From Pseudoalteromonas phenolica (GTDB lineage: Bacteria; Pseudomonadota; Gammaproteobacteria; Enterobacterales; Alteromonadaceae), in the NCBI RefSeq assembly GCF_005876835.1, contig NZ_PPSW01000035.1, positions 23,451-87,450 of the forward strand: a stretch of 64,000 bases of DNA, given 5' to 3'. Shown here one piece after another: positions 53,756 through 63,124 of the stretch (its first letter is position 1; each line of letters opens with the position of its first letter). The notes below the pieces were generated by a model. It saw only the letters and a list, made by a program, of their open reading frames with translations, had not been told where the DNA came from and made no database searches. Made by a program: the position numbers and the translations under genes.

Positions 53756-54427
53756 TCAAGGCTTTTTGATTTTCTTCGGGTGCTTACGATTCGGATAACA
53801 AGTGGTGCAAATTGGGCACACTAAACCATGGCAACTTCTTGCTTGGCAATGCTCGCGGGCATAGTAGATGATCTGTAAATGCAAGTCATTCCAAGTCTCT
53901 TTAGGAAATAAACGCTTTAAGTCTTTTTCGGTTTGCTCAACACTGCGACCATTAGTCAGACCCCAACGCTGAGCTAAACGATGAATATGAGTGTCTACCG
54001 GAAACGATGGTACATCAAAAGCCTGCGCCATCACGACCCCAGCGGTTTTATGGCCCACGCCCGGCAGAGTTTCTAAAATAGCCATATCTTCTGGTACCAC
54101 ACCGCCATGTTGCTCAACTAATATCTCAGACAAGCGTTTAATCGCTTTCGACTTTTGCGGAGACAAACCACAAGGACGAATGATAGCTTGAATGTCTTCG
54201 ACATTTTGTAGCGCCATATCGAACGGGTTATCAGCTAATTCCCATAATGCAGGCGTCACTTGGTTTACGCGCTCATCAGTACATTGTGCCGACAACAATA
54301 CCGCTACCAGCAAGGTATAAGGGTTTTTATGATCTAAAGGAATTGGCGGGTTTGGGTAGCGCTTTTGCAGCTCAGCCAAAATATAATCAACACGTTCTTG
54401 TTTTAATAAATTTTTTACTTCCACCAT
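53756..54427 (-). CDS. Endonuclease III family DNA glycosylase/AP lyase
   Basis: A 223-residue HhH-GPD protein that removes oxidised pyrimidines and nicks at AP sites. Seen: VLLSAQCTDERVNQVT, the helix-hairpin-helix LPGVGHKTAGVVM with catalytic K127, and PVDTHIHRLA with catalytic D145. The C-terminal cysteines are C194, C199, C204, C207 and C210, a spacing different from the C-x6-C-x2-C-x5-C of E. coli Nth, so iron-sulfur binding is uncertain. I use the ATG at 54427. In this group the classical nth usually sits with rsx/rnf genes, so this may be a second paralogue (inference). Confidence 0.85.
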   Translation of the reverse strand: MVEVKNLLKQERVDYILAELQKRYPNPPIPLDHKNPYTLLVAVLLSAQCTDERVNQVTPALWELADNPFDMALQNVEDIQAIIRPCGLSPQKSKAIKRLSEILVEQHGGVVPEDMAILETLPGVGHKTAGVVMAQAFDVPSFPVDTHIHRLAQRWGLTNGRSVEQTEKDLKRLFPKETWNDLHLQIIYYAREHCQARSCHGLVCPICTTCYPNRKHPKKIKKP

Positions 54428-54587
54428 TTGCTCTTTTTGTTGGCACAACGTGAGGGCATTATAAAAGCTCTGGCAGGTTCATCAAGCAAGAGCGCAGCTT
54501 AGGTTGCTTACAATTGCTTCTCTTTTATCTATTAAATACTTATGGCAGACTTACAGGTCAGATCTCTTAGAAAAAATAGGCAACGTC

Positions 54588-55427
54588 GTGCAATTTACCG
54601 GTACTGAAAACTACATCGCATCTGACTCTCTTAAGCTTGCAGTGAATGCGGCAATCACACTAGAAAAACCGTTATTAATCAAAGGTGAGCCGGGTACAGG
54701 TAAAACCATGCTTGCCGAAGAATTGGCTAAAGCACTTGATACTGAGCTTATTCAGTGGCACATCAAATCAACCACCAAGGCACAGCAAGGTCTTTATGAA
54801 TACGATGCTGTGTCACGTTTACGTGATAGCCAACTTGGCGATGATCGCGTTCACAACATCAGCAACTACATTGTGAAAGGCAAACTTTGGCAGGCGTTTA
54901 CCGCCGAAAAGCGCCCTATTTTACTTATCGATGAAATTGACAAAGCAGACATTGAATTCCCCAATGACCTGCTCTTAGAGCTTGATAAAATGGAATTCTA
55001 TGTGTATGAAACACAAGAAGTTGTTAAAGCCAAACAACGCCCAATTGTGATCATCACGTCAAATAACGAAAAAGAATTGCCAGATGCCTTCCTTCGCCGC
55101 TGTTTCTTCCACTATATCAACTTCCCAACACCAGAAGAAATGGCTAGCATCATTGATGTACACCACCCAAATATTAAACAAGAGTTAGTGCAAACGGCAC
55201 TCAGCGTGTTCTTCAACTTGCGCGAAGTAAATGGCTTACGTAAAAAGCCATCGACCAGTGAATTAATCGATTGGCTTAAATTATTACTAGCCGAAGACAT
55301 TGATGCCAAAACTCTGCACGATAAAACGCACAAAGGCGGGTTAATGCCATTATTTGGCGCACTGCTTAAAAACGAGCAAGATGTCAGCCTGTTAGAAAAG
55401 TTAGCATTTTTAGCCAAGCGCGGTTAA
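54588..55427 (+). CDS. MoxR-family AAA+ ATPase
   Basis: A 279-residue ATPase with Walker A GEPGTGKT (33-40), Walker B LLIDEID (112-118), sensor 1 ITSNNEKELPDAFLRRC and the family block STTKAQQGLYEYDAVSRLRD. MoxR proteins act as chaperones for metal-cofactor insertion or complex assembly together with a VWA protein. I chose the GTG at 54588, with TAGG 7 nt upstream, because the protein then starts MQFTGTENY like its relatives; the frame is open 28 codons further up. The VWA gene starts 4 bp after the stop. Confidence 0.9.
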   Translation: MQFTGTENYIASDSLKLAVNAAITLEKPLLIKGEPGTGKTMLAEELAKALDTELIQWHIKSTTKAQQGLYEYDAVSRLRDSQLGDDRVHNISNYIVKGKLWQAFTAEKRPILLIDEIDKADIEFPNDLLLELDKMEFYVYETQEVVKAKQRPIVIITSNNEKELPDAFLRRCFFHYINFPTPEEMASIIDVHHPNIKQELVQTALSVFFNLREVNGLRKKPSTSELIDWLKLLLAEDIDAKTLHDKTHKGGLMPLFGALLKNEQDVSLLEKLAFLAKRG

Positions 55428-55431
55428 CCCC

Positions 55432-56616
55432 ATGCTTATAGATTTTTTCTTCACCCTAAAAAAGTATCGTGTAAAGGCCAGCTTGCGCGAACTACTCGAT
55501 TTAATTAACGCTTTAAAACAACAAGTGGTATTTGCCGACATCGACGGCTTTTATGAGCTTGCCAAATTGTGCTTAGTGAAAGACGAAACCCAATTCGATA
55601 AATTCGACCGCGCCTTTGCCGAGTATTTTGAAGGCGTTGAAAGCATCGATATTTTTAGTCAGTTACAACAGCATAATCTGCCCAGCGATTGGCTAAGAAA
55701 AGAGTTTGAAAAACAGCTCAGTGAAGAAGAAAAAGCGCAGCTTAAATCACTCGGTGGTTTAGACAAACTCATGGAAACACTTGCCGAGCGTTTAAAAGAG
55801 CAACAAAAGCGTCATGCTGGCGGCAACAAATGGGTTGGCACGGGCGGCACTTCACCATTTGGTGCTTACGGCTATAATCCAGAAGGTATTCGCATAGGTC
55901 AAGATGGCAACCGCAATCGTCGTGCTGTGAAAGTTTGGGACAAACGTCAGTTTAAAAACCTCGACCAAGATGCCGATATCAGCTCGCGCACCATGAAGCT
56001 GGCGCTCAAAAAGTTGCGCAAATTTGCCCGCAGTGGCGAGAGTGACGAACTCGATTTAAACCACACCATCGAAGCCACTGCAAAACAAGGCGGTATGCTC
56101 GACGTAAGAATGCAGCCGCAGCGCCATAATGCCGTAAAAGTGCTGATGTTTTTTGATATCGGCGGCTCGATGGATGATTACATTCACACCTGTGAAGAGT
56201 TATTCAGTGCCGCACACAGTGAATTTAAGCACTTAGAGTTTTTCTACTTTCATAACTGTCTTTATGAACACGTTTGGCAAGACAATGAACGCCGCTTTCA
56301 AAATGTGCTCGACACCATGACAGTGATCAACCGCTTCGGCTCTGATTACAAAGTGATTTTTGTCGGTGATGCCACTATGGGCCCTTATGAAATTAACTAC
56401 CCCGGCGGCAGCGTTGAGCATTGGAATGAAGAGCCCGGCAGCGCGTGGTTAAAACGCATCTCCAACCATTTTGATAATGTAGTTTGGCTAAACCCACAGC
56501 CAGCAGATTATTGGCGCTACTATCATTCAATCGACATCATTTATGAGTTGATGGATAAACATATGTATCCGCTGACTTTAGATGGTATTGGACAGGCAAT
56601 TAAAGCACTAGGATAG
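55432..56616 (+). CDS. VWA-domain protein (CoxE-like partner of MoxR)
   Basis: A 394-residue soluble protein. The N-terminal half is helical and charged, with a glycine-rich linker (about 129-160, GTGGTSPFGAYGYNPEG); the C-terminal VWA domain begins at about 236. The metal-ion site reads FFDIGGSMDDY (D242-x-G-x-S246), with Gly in place of the middle Ser of DxSxS. A later FVGDATMGPYE segment probably supplies another metal ligand. It is translated directly after the MoxR ATPase and is expected to work with it. Its stop codon lies in the loop of the terminator. Confidence 0.88.
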   Translation: MLIDFFFTLKKYRVKASLRELLDLINALKQQVVFADIDGFYELAKLCLVKDETQFDKFDRAFAEYFEGVESIDIFSQLQQHNLPSDWLRKEFEKQLSEEEKAQLKSLGGLDKLMETLAERLKEQQKRHAGGNKWVGTGGTSPFGAYGYNPEGIRIGQDGNRNRRAVKVWDKRQFKNLDQDADISSRTMKLALKKLRKFARSGESDELDLNHTIEATAKQGGMLDVRMQPQRHNAVKVLMFFDIGGSMDDYIHTCEELFSAAHSEFKHLEFFYFHNCLYEHVWQDNERRFQNVLDTMTVINRFGSDYKVIFVGDATMGPYEINYPGGSVEHWNEEPGSAWLKRISNHFDNVVWLNPQPADYWRYYHSIDIIYELMDKHMYPLTLDGIGQAIKALG

Positions 56617-56627
56617 CCTAGTGCTTT
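56602..56627. terminator. Terminator with the VWA stop codon in its loop
   Basis: AAAGCACTAGG / CCTAGTGCTTT, perfect 11-bp stem, loop ATAG, followed by TT. The VWA stop TAG (56614-56616) is in the loop. It lies before the convergent DUF1842-like gene. Confidence 0.88.
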
Positions 56628-56636
56628 TTGCTACAA

Positions 56637-57101
56637 CTAAGCGCTTACTTCTTCCGCTAATTTCGTTACATCAGAGATTTCAGTGTAGTCGGCTAAAGTC
56701 ACTGGTACTTGATTTTCCTCTACCCACTCATTAGTTCTTGGGTCTAAGTATTTGAAGTTAGCAACACCCGTTTTAAAATCGTCATTTAATAGAATATGTG
56801 CATCAACATTTTCCACTGAAATTGGTGGTAAAATTCGTGCACGAATGGCATCAACACCTTGTAAATTCACCATCACAAAACAGCTATTATTTGTGCACTG
56901 ATAGTGATACTCACCCACTAACTCAGTTTTAACATCAAGAGGTGGGTTAGTTGCTTGAGTCACAGCTCCACGGCCTACCACTTTCTTGTCTTGAGTCGAG
57001 AAAAGCAATGAAACATCAAGCGAAACACCACCTGCTAATTGGTGACTGATACGATAATTAGCAACAAATACACCTGCGTTATTAAATTCTGAAGTACTCA
57101 T
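56637..57101 (-). CDS. DUF1842-like protein, function unknown
   Basis: A 154-residue soluble protein. The block VVGRGAVTQATNPPLDVKTEL, followed by GEYHYQC, matches what I recall of the DUF1842 family (GxGxITQAxNPPLD). No signal peptide or membrane segment is seen; mostly beta-strand pattern. The ATG at 57101 has AAGGA 9 nt upstream; the open frame extends 18 codons further. Single gene, convergent with the MoxR-VWA pair. Confidence 0.65.
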   Translation of the reverse strand: MSTSEFNNAGVFVANYRISHQLAGGVSLDVSLLFSTQDKKVVGRGAVTQATNPPLDVKTELVGEYHYQCTNNSCFVMVNLQGVDAIRARILPPISVENVDAHILLNDDFKTGVANFKYLDPRTNEWVEENQVPVTLADYTEISDVTKLAEEVSA

Positions 57102-57518
57102 TATTACATTCCTTATATAGCTAAAATTAGATTTAAGAATAAATACAATTCTCATTACACCTTAGTTAGGCAAAATTAAATCTAGCAGTGAATTATCAGA
57201 GCGCCATTACATTAGATTACAGGCTGAGTTTCCCAATTAAACTTGACTTACGCTTTATCAGCTTTTCAAGTAATTGCTTGTGAAATCAGCGTTAAAACCG
57301 CTTTTTAACCAAACAACCTTTCGCAACCTTTACCAATATAAAGGTTACCCCAAAACTTAACTATAAATTTCAACACCTTAAAGTAAAATTAAAACAACCA
57401 ACAAATTTCACCCATTGTGTAGAAAAATCTCTTTGCTAACTTAAAAAACAACTTAACGCGGCTTAATTATCGCGAACTATTCACAAACAAAATTTAAAAA
57501 ACATCAAAGGGATGGATC
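57102..57518. other. Intergenic region upstream of the M16 protease gene
   Basis: AT-rich 417-bp gap between divergent genes. It holds one inverted repeat, AACCTTTA-N6-TAAAGGTT at 57325-57346, preceded by another AACCTTT copy. Otherwise no ORF, RNA gene or repeat is evident. Confidence 0.5.
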
Positions 57519-60368
57519 ATGCAAAAAACATTAAAAATCGCCTCACTGGTTATGGCATTATCAGCTAATATGACACTCGCTTCACAACAACTTTCACAAG
57601 CGATTCCCTCTTCTTTGAGTGTGTCTAAATTTGTAAAAAGCCCTTCAGACACCAGGGAGTACGATACTTTTAAACTAGAAAACGGTATTGAAGTTGTAGT
57701 TGTTTCAGATCCAACCCTCTCTGAAGTCGCAGTTAGTTTGACGGTCGGAGTGGGTCAATTTCATGACCCTAAAGCACACCAAGGGCTTGCGCACTTCTTA
57801 GAGCATATGATTTTCCAAGGTTCTAAGGCATATCCTGAACCAAACCAATTGATGGACCACATAAAAAGATATAATGGGGTCTACAATGCAACGACTGAAA
57901 TGCAGCAAACAAACTACTTTTTTAGTATCAATGAGCAAGGTGCTGATAAAGCGATTAATATGCTTGTCGATGCCATCGCATACCCGCTTTTTAAAGAAAC
58001 TAATTTAGCTAAAGAAGTGAATGCTGTTGACCAAGAATGGCACCGTAATAAACAGCAAGATATGTATGGCATTAACCGCGTCGTTGCTAATACAGTAAAC
58101 CCAGAACACCCAATTTCAGGCTTTGGTAGTGGCAATAAAGCAACATTAAACAATGGCGATAAGAAAACGTTAGCTGCTATGAAACAAATGCATAAAGCGT
58201 TTTATTCTTCAAATTTAATGAAACTAGCTGTGGTAGGTAATAGTTCAACCGCTGAACTAAAAAATAAAGTACAAGCAATTTTTAATAAGATCCCCAATAA
58301 GAACAAACTAGCACAACGTATCACTCTTCCGGTATTTACACCTGAGACATTACAAAAAGAGATTTTTGTAAAAACTAACCAAGAAATTGACAGCTTGCTC
58401 CTACAGTTCCCTATTAGCAATAACTTCGCTAGCTGGGAATCAAAACCGTATAAATTTATTAATCACTTACTCTCTTCACAAGAAGAAGGCAGCTTTCTAG
58501 AAACTTTACAGCAACAAGAACTCATTAATAATGGAGGTCCGTATGTTTTACCCAATATTTATGGTCAGTCTGGTACTGCACTTATTGAACTTTCTCTAAC
58601 TGAAAAAGGTGCAGAAAACAAACAACGTATCATCGCAACATTCTTTGAGTATATAGAGTTAATCAAGAAAAACCCGCAACAAGTCCAGCATGAACAAGAG
58701 TTCGCAGACATGCTCAAAGCTCAATTCGAAAACTATTTAAATATGCCAGCATTGCGCCTTGCAGTACATTTAAGCCGAAATATGACGCATGTACCTGCAA
58801 AAGATATTATGCATTTTAACACTCGATTCACTGGGCTAGAGCAAGAGCAGCTAACTCAAACTTTAAACCAATTTAGTCCTGAAAAAATGCGAATCTTCCA
58901 TTTTGGAAATAAAGAAGACGCTAACATTAAGTTGCGCTATGCAGATGCAAGTTACCGAGTTGAAAAGTTTACACCAACCAAACTACAGCAGTTAACTCGC
59001 AATGCTTATCAAGTAAACTTACCCGCGATAGAACAAAAAGAAGAGCAAATTGCAAGTTTAGAGAACAGTGATTTAACTTCTCCAACTAAAGTTATCAGCA
59101 TGCCTGGAGCAGAAGGCTGGCTAGTTAACAGCACGGAATTTGCTGATACTAAACAGGGTATGTTGGCATTCACGCTTGAGTCTCCTTTATTTAATCAAAA
59201 TGTAAAAAGTCACATCATGACCAATTTGTTGCTGATTGCATTCCAAAAGGATACCAACTCGCTTTCCTCAAGAGCACAGAGAAAAGATCAAATTAACACC
59301 ATGGGTCTTCAAGATGAGTATGGCAACTTATTCTTTAGCTTATTTGGCAAGACTAAGAAGCAAAACGCTTATGCTACAAAGATTATTGATAAATGGGTCG
59401 CGTTAGAAGTGTCTCAATCTCGTTTAAAAAGTGCCATTAAGCAATATGAAAAAGCATTAAAAAACTTAGATAAACAACCTTTACCACAACAAGCAGCTAC
59501 CCATTTAAATATTGCAACAAAAGCGAGTAATACAAAGTGGGATGTGGATACTCAACTTAATGCTTTACAGAGCATAACTCTCAAAGAGATCAATGCGTTT
59601 CATAAACAAACTATGTCTAACCTATATTTAGATGTTTTTGCGATGGGATACTTTGATGCCAAGAGAATTAGCAAAACCGTGAAGCTGCTGCGTGAAAAGT
59701 TAGGTGATACAACACAAACTGTGAAGCCAGAAAGAAGTAATGATTTTACAGTGAGTTCAGGCACCATTACTAATTTTAAGAAAACTTCAGAGCTAGATAA
59801 TGTGTTCTTCCAAGAGACATTTATTTACCCAGAAAATTCTGACGAAGTCAATGCGAACTTAACGGTTTTAAACAAAGTATTTTCTCAGCTTTTATTCAAC
59901 TCTTTACGTACTGAAAAACAAATGGGCTACTTGGTCACCAGTCAACTTGCTAAAATACAAAAACATCCTGTGTTTTATATCGCGCTTGAGAGTAATAGTC
60001 ATGATTTGGTCACAATCAAAAAAGAAGTAGATAACTTCGTTCTTGATTTCTATAAAACATTACAACAAACACCAAGTGAAGAGTTTGAGCAAATTAAATC
60101 GAGCATTTTAGATGAGTTACAGCAAAAACCTGAAAATTTATTTGCTGAGCTTGCGGTACATTTAAACAGCTGGCATACAGATACTCGCAGTTTTGATAGC
60201 CGCTCAAGAAGTATCAAAGCACTAAAACAAGTAAGCAAAGCTAGCTTGGTTAAACACTTCAAAGAAATTTTACTAGAAGGTAAAGCAGAAAATATCTTAA
60301 TCCAAATACAGAAAAAAGATAATCAAGCGGACTATTATAGCTATAACCAATCTGCTGTTAGTAAGTAA
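57519..60368 (+). CDS. M16 family metalloprotease, exported
   Basis: A 949-residue pitrilysin-like peptidase with a cleavable signal peptide (about 1-22, ending TLAS) and no lipobox, so soluble in the periplasm. The zinc motif is HFLEH (92-96), and the third ligand E173 (DQEW) keeps the 77-residue spacing. The C-terminal half has the LRTEKQMGYLVTSQL block. It is only moderately similar to the lipoprotein at 34038. The gene has a good AAGGG ribosome-binding site 9-10 nt before ATG. A CadC-like regulator follows behind a terminator. Confidence 0.92.
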   Translation: MQKTLKIASLVMALSANMTLASQQLSQAIPSSLSVSKFVKSPSDTREYDTFKLENGIEVVVVSDPTLSEVAVSLTVGVGQFHDPKAHQGLAHFLEHMIFQGSKAYPEPNQLMDHIKRYNGVYNATTEMQQTNYFFSINEQGADKAINMLVDAIAYPLFKETNLAKEVNAVDQEWHRNKQQDMYGINRVVANTVNPEHPISGFGSGNKATLNNGDKKTLAAMKQMHKAFYSSNLMKLAVVGNSSTAELKNKVQAIFNKIPNKNKLAQRITLPVFTPETLQKEIFVKTNQEIDSLLLQFPISNNFASWESKPYKFINHLLSSQEEGSFLETLQQQELINNGGPYVLPNIYGQSGTALIELSLTEKGAENKQRIIATFFEYIELIKKNPQQVQHEQEFADMLKAQFENYLNMPALRLAVHLSRNMTHVPAKDIMHFNTRFTGLEQEQLTQTLNQFSPEKMRIFHFGNKEDANIKLRYADASYRVEKFTPTKLQQLTRNAYQVNLPAIEQKEEQIASLENSDLTSPTKVISMPGAEGWLVNSTEFADTKQGMLAFTLESPLFNQNVKSHIMTNLLLIAFQKDTNSLSSRAQRKDQINTMGLQDEYGNLFFSLFGKTKKQNAYATKIIDKWVALEVSQSRLKSAIKQYEKALKNLDKQPLPQQAATHLNIATKASNTKWDVDTQLNALQSITLKEINAFHKQTMSNLYLDVFAMGYFDAKRISKTVKLLREKLGDTTQTVKPERSNDFTVSSGTITNFKKTSELDNVFFQETFIYPENSDEVNANLTVLNKVFSQLLFNSLRTEKQMGYLVTSQLAKIQKHPVFYIALESNSHDLVTIKKEVDNFVLDFYKTLQQTPSEEFEQIKSSILDELQQKPENLFAELAVHLNSWHTDTRSFDSRSRSIKALKQVSKASLVKHFKEILLEGKAENILIQIQKKDNQADYYSYNQSAVSK

Positions 60369-60410
60369 CCAAACTTATTCGAAACAACTCCCAATCAACT
60401 TGAGTAAGTT

Positions 60411-60438
60411 AAGGTCCTTAAACTAGTTTAAGGGCCTT
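60411..60438 (+). terminator. Intrinsic terminator after the second M16 gene
   Basis: AAGGTCCTTAAA / TTTAAGGGCCTT, 12-bp stem with one G-T pair and loop CTAG, followed by a T-rich stretch. Confidence 0.85.
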
Positions 60439-60519
60439 GTTTATTTTTATCACTGAAAACATAGGATTACGTACGTAATTTGGGTAACATTGTAAAAAAT
60501 TAGCTATTTTGTAATTAAG

Positions 60520-62607
60520 ATGTTTATTAACAAGGTTGTTCATTTTCTTAATTGGGAATTTAATCCTTCCACTAATACGTTAAATTGGCTTGGTAAAGAT
60601 GCATCACCAAATGGTTCAATGTCTATTGAATTAGAGGCCAAACAAGCGTTGCTTTTGAGTTATCTCATTTCAATTCAAGGTCAAATTGCTTTAAGAGAAG
60701 CGCTACAAAAACACATTTGGTTTGATCGTTACGTGGACGATAAAACCATCAATGCCACTATCTCAAAACTTCGCAGAGCTTTAGGTGGTGATACCAAAAG
60801 CATTATTAAAACTCACCCCAAGCAAGGTTACTCTTTCACGCCCAATGTGTTAAGTGATAAGTCGGCAAGTACAAAGCATCATTCGTTTAAGTTTAAAGCT
60901 ATGCTTTCATTATTACTGCTTTTTACACTGTTCTCAGTAGCCAGCTTTACTGTTTATTTTACCAAACCACACGCATCGGAAACTAAGGTTGAAAGTCAGC
61001 CTGTGACTTCACCGCAAGCAATAAAACCGCTTACTTTTATAACTGGCTGGAACAGCGCACCACAACTTTCTAAGTCAAATTTATTAGGATTTATTCATCG
61101 AGACCCTGAGCTGCAGACTCAACACCTCATAGTTCAAAAAAGTCAAAACAATCAGCATAGAGAAGTTTTTAAGATTGAGCATGTAAGGGCGTTTTCATGG
61201 GCTAGAAACAGCGATACACTTTACTTTATTAAAGAAACAGATAAACAATGCCATATCATTAAACGTGAACTGGTTTCTGTTACACCCACCTATCACGATG
61301 AAGTAATTAAAGACTGTCGAACTGGCATGAATTTGCAGTCTATAAGTGTTGACTCAAAACAAGAGTGGCTTTACTTCCCATCTCGTAATTCTGACACTCA
61401 AGTGCATAGTATAAAGCGTTATCATATGCAGCAAAAAATTACTGAGCAACTCACTTTCCCGATAAAAGTGCATCAAATGGATAGCTACGCACAAATAAAC
61501 CCAGCAAACACTCATTTTGCTTTTATACGCTTTTTCCAAGCTCGTCATGCCCAGTTAATGGTATATGATTTAAAAGATGGCAGTGTCGAAAAGCTAGTAA
61601 CATTAGAGACTACTCACCCTCTTAGAGTATCTTGGGCAGATAATCGAACCTTGGTATTTAATAAAAATGCGACAACCATTGCCACCATAGATATTAAGCA
61701 AAGAAAAACGATTGAGATTTATAAAACTGACAAACAAATCTCGATGCCAATCCTTAATGGTAAAACGTTGCTGGTATCAGTAGGGCAAGAAACCAACTCA
61801 AATACTGTCGAAGTTAATTTAGCTAATGACAGTTTACTGCCTAATTATTTAGCCCGCTCGCCCTTTACCAATTATGCGGGTACAACCTATCGCAGTCATG
61901 AACACCTTAAAACCGCGGTGATTTCTTTACGTACCGGCAAGCAAGAGGTTTGGTTGATTGAGAATGGCATATTCACACAATTAACCCACCTTAAAGATAG
62001 CAAGCTAACTTATTTACTTTTTTCTAGTAACGGCTCAAAACTGTTGTTTAAACAAGATACACAGCTCGGGTTAATTGATTTAACCTCTAAAGCCATTACA
62101 TACTTAACATTGCCCTACAGCGAATTTAAGCCTCCCGTCTTTGCATGTCACTCTGAACAGACACTTCTTTTACCCGTAAGAGAAAACAATCAATGGCACT
62201 TATACAAATACAACATGTATTCTCAACATAGTGAAAGACTGCTCAATAATATCAATGACTTTCATCAAAACTGTGACTTAGGCACTTACTATGTCACGCA
62301 ACCTGATAAGCTAGGTATTTATCCGTTAGACTCAAACTGGCAAATCACCACTGAGCATATTTTCTTTGCTGATAGACAGTTTAACCACTTCCGACACTGG
62401 GATGCCGATGGCGAATATATTTATGCGCTCGAAGGTCAAAACCAGCTTTTACAACAGCACATAGAAAGCAAAGAGATCACCCGTCGTGAAATCCAAGAAC
62501 TACAAACTTGGGGGATTAATGTCGAATATGGACATTTAATATTGAATAAATCCCATTCAATGAACACCTTTGTTGGCGAAACTGAAATTAGCAAAAGCCT
62601 GCTCTAA
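60520..62607 (+). CDS. CadC-like membrane regulator with winged-helix domain
   Basis: A 695-residue protein: N-terminal OmpR/PhoB-type winged helix (about 8-110: ATISKLRRALGG, then IIKTHPKQGYSF), one membrane helix (about 127-147) and a periplasmic part of about 540 residues with repeated beta-strand blades such as FAFIRFFQARHAQLMVYDL, suggesting a TolB-like propeller sensor. Such ToxR/CadC-type proteins sense envelope signals and bind DNA directly. Its neighbour, the M16 protease, may be a target. The stop overlaps the LuxR-type gene stop by two bases. Confidence 0.87.
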   Translation: MFINKVVHFLNWEFNPSTNTLNWLGKDASPNGSMSIELEAKQALLLSYLISIQGQIALREALQKHIWFDRYVDDKTINATISKLRRALGGDTKSIIKTHPKQGYSFTPNVLSDKSASTKHHSFKFKAMLSLLLLFTLFSVASFTVYFTKPHASETKVESQPVTSPQAIKPLTFITGWNSAPQLSKSNLLGFIHRDPELQTQHLIVQKSQNNQHREVFKIEHVRAFSWARNSDTLYFIKETDKQCHIIKRELVSVTPTYHDEVIKDCRTGMNLQSISVDSKQEWLYFPSRNSDTQVHSIKRYHMQQKITEQLTFPIKVHQMDSYAQINPANTHFAFIRFFQARHAQLMVYDLKDGSVEKLVTLETTHPLRVSWADNRTLVFNKNATTIATIDIKQRKTIEIYKTDKQISMPILNGKTLLVSVGQETNSNTVEVNLANDSLLPNYLARSPFTNYAGTTYRSHEHLKTAVISLRTGKQEVWLIENGIFTQLTHLKDSKLTYLLFSSNGSKLLFKQDTQLGLIDLTSKAITYLTLPYSEFKPPVFACHSEQTLLLPVRENNQWHLYKYNMYSQHSERLLNNINDFHQNCDLGTYYVTQPDKLGIYPLDSNWQITTEHIFFADRQFNHFRHWDADGEYIYALEGQNQLLQQHIESKEITRREIQELQTWGINVEYGHLILNKSHSMNTFVGETEISKSLL

Positions 62608-62616
62608 AGCAGCTTT
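62594..62616. terminator. Hairpin with overlapping stop codons in its loop
   Basis: CTGCT / AGCAG stem with loop CTAA, extended by AAAG/CTTT after a one-base bulge. The loop holds the stop codons of both convergent genes (TAA plus, TAG minus). Confidence 0.5.
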
Positions 62617-63116
62617 GCTGGTAATAAGTCTTCTAAAAAGAACGCCGAGAGTTCTGAGCGGCCACTGAGGCCAGCTTTTGCATAGATAGACATAGACTGG
62701 GCACGGGCGGTTTTTTCGCTCGTGCCTCTAAGCTCAGCAAGTTCTTTTAAACTCATGCCTTTTAACAATAAAAACGCCACTTCTCGCTCTGCGGGGGTGA
62801 GCTGCCAAAGGGTTAATTGCTCATCAATTAAAATCGATAAACCATCTAAATAGGTTTTAGACTTCTCGCGCCACAATTCGGCCTCTGCTCGGTAATCTTT
62901 CGCCAGCGCCCGCTCTGACTGTAAGTCTTGTTTAAGCTGATCGATATCTTTAAAAATATACGCAATACCAATGAGCGCCATAACCCCCGCAGCCCCTTCA
63001 ATAACAAGATGCCACAGTGCCACACCTTCTTTTAAATCGGTCGAGAGATCTACCGCGATTAATACCGTAATGATTAACAAGGTAGACAGTAAAATCAGAC
63101 GGTCTTTACGGGTCAT
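62604..63116 (-). CDS. Membrane-bound LuxR-type helix-turn-helix protein
   Basis: A 170-residue protein with two N-terminal hydrophobic helices (about 6-23 and 33-55), a charged, coiled-coil-like stretch (about 56-88) and a LuxR-type HTH (about 104-165: LTPAEREVAFLLLKGMSLKE, then LAELRGTSEKTARAQSMSIY). It lacks a receiver domain, so the signal probably comes through the membrane part. It starts 8 bp after the cytochrome b561 gene ends, so the two form an operon and may share a redox-related role (inference). Confidence 0.83.
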   Translation of the reverse strand: MTRKDRLILLSTLLIITVLIAVDLSTDLKEGVALWHLVIEGAAGVMALIGIAYIFKDIDQLKQDLQSERALAKDYRAEAELWREKSKTYLDGLSILIDEQLTLWQLTPAEREVAFLLLKGMSLKELAELRGTSEKTARAQSMSIYAKAGLSGRSELSAFFLEDLLPAKLL

Positions 63117-63124
63117 AAGCTTCT

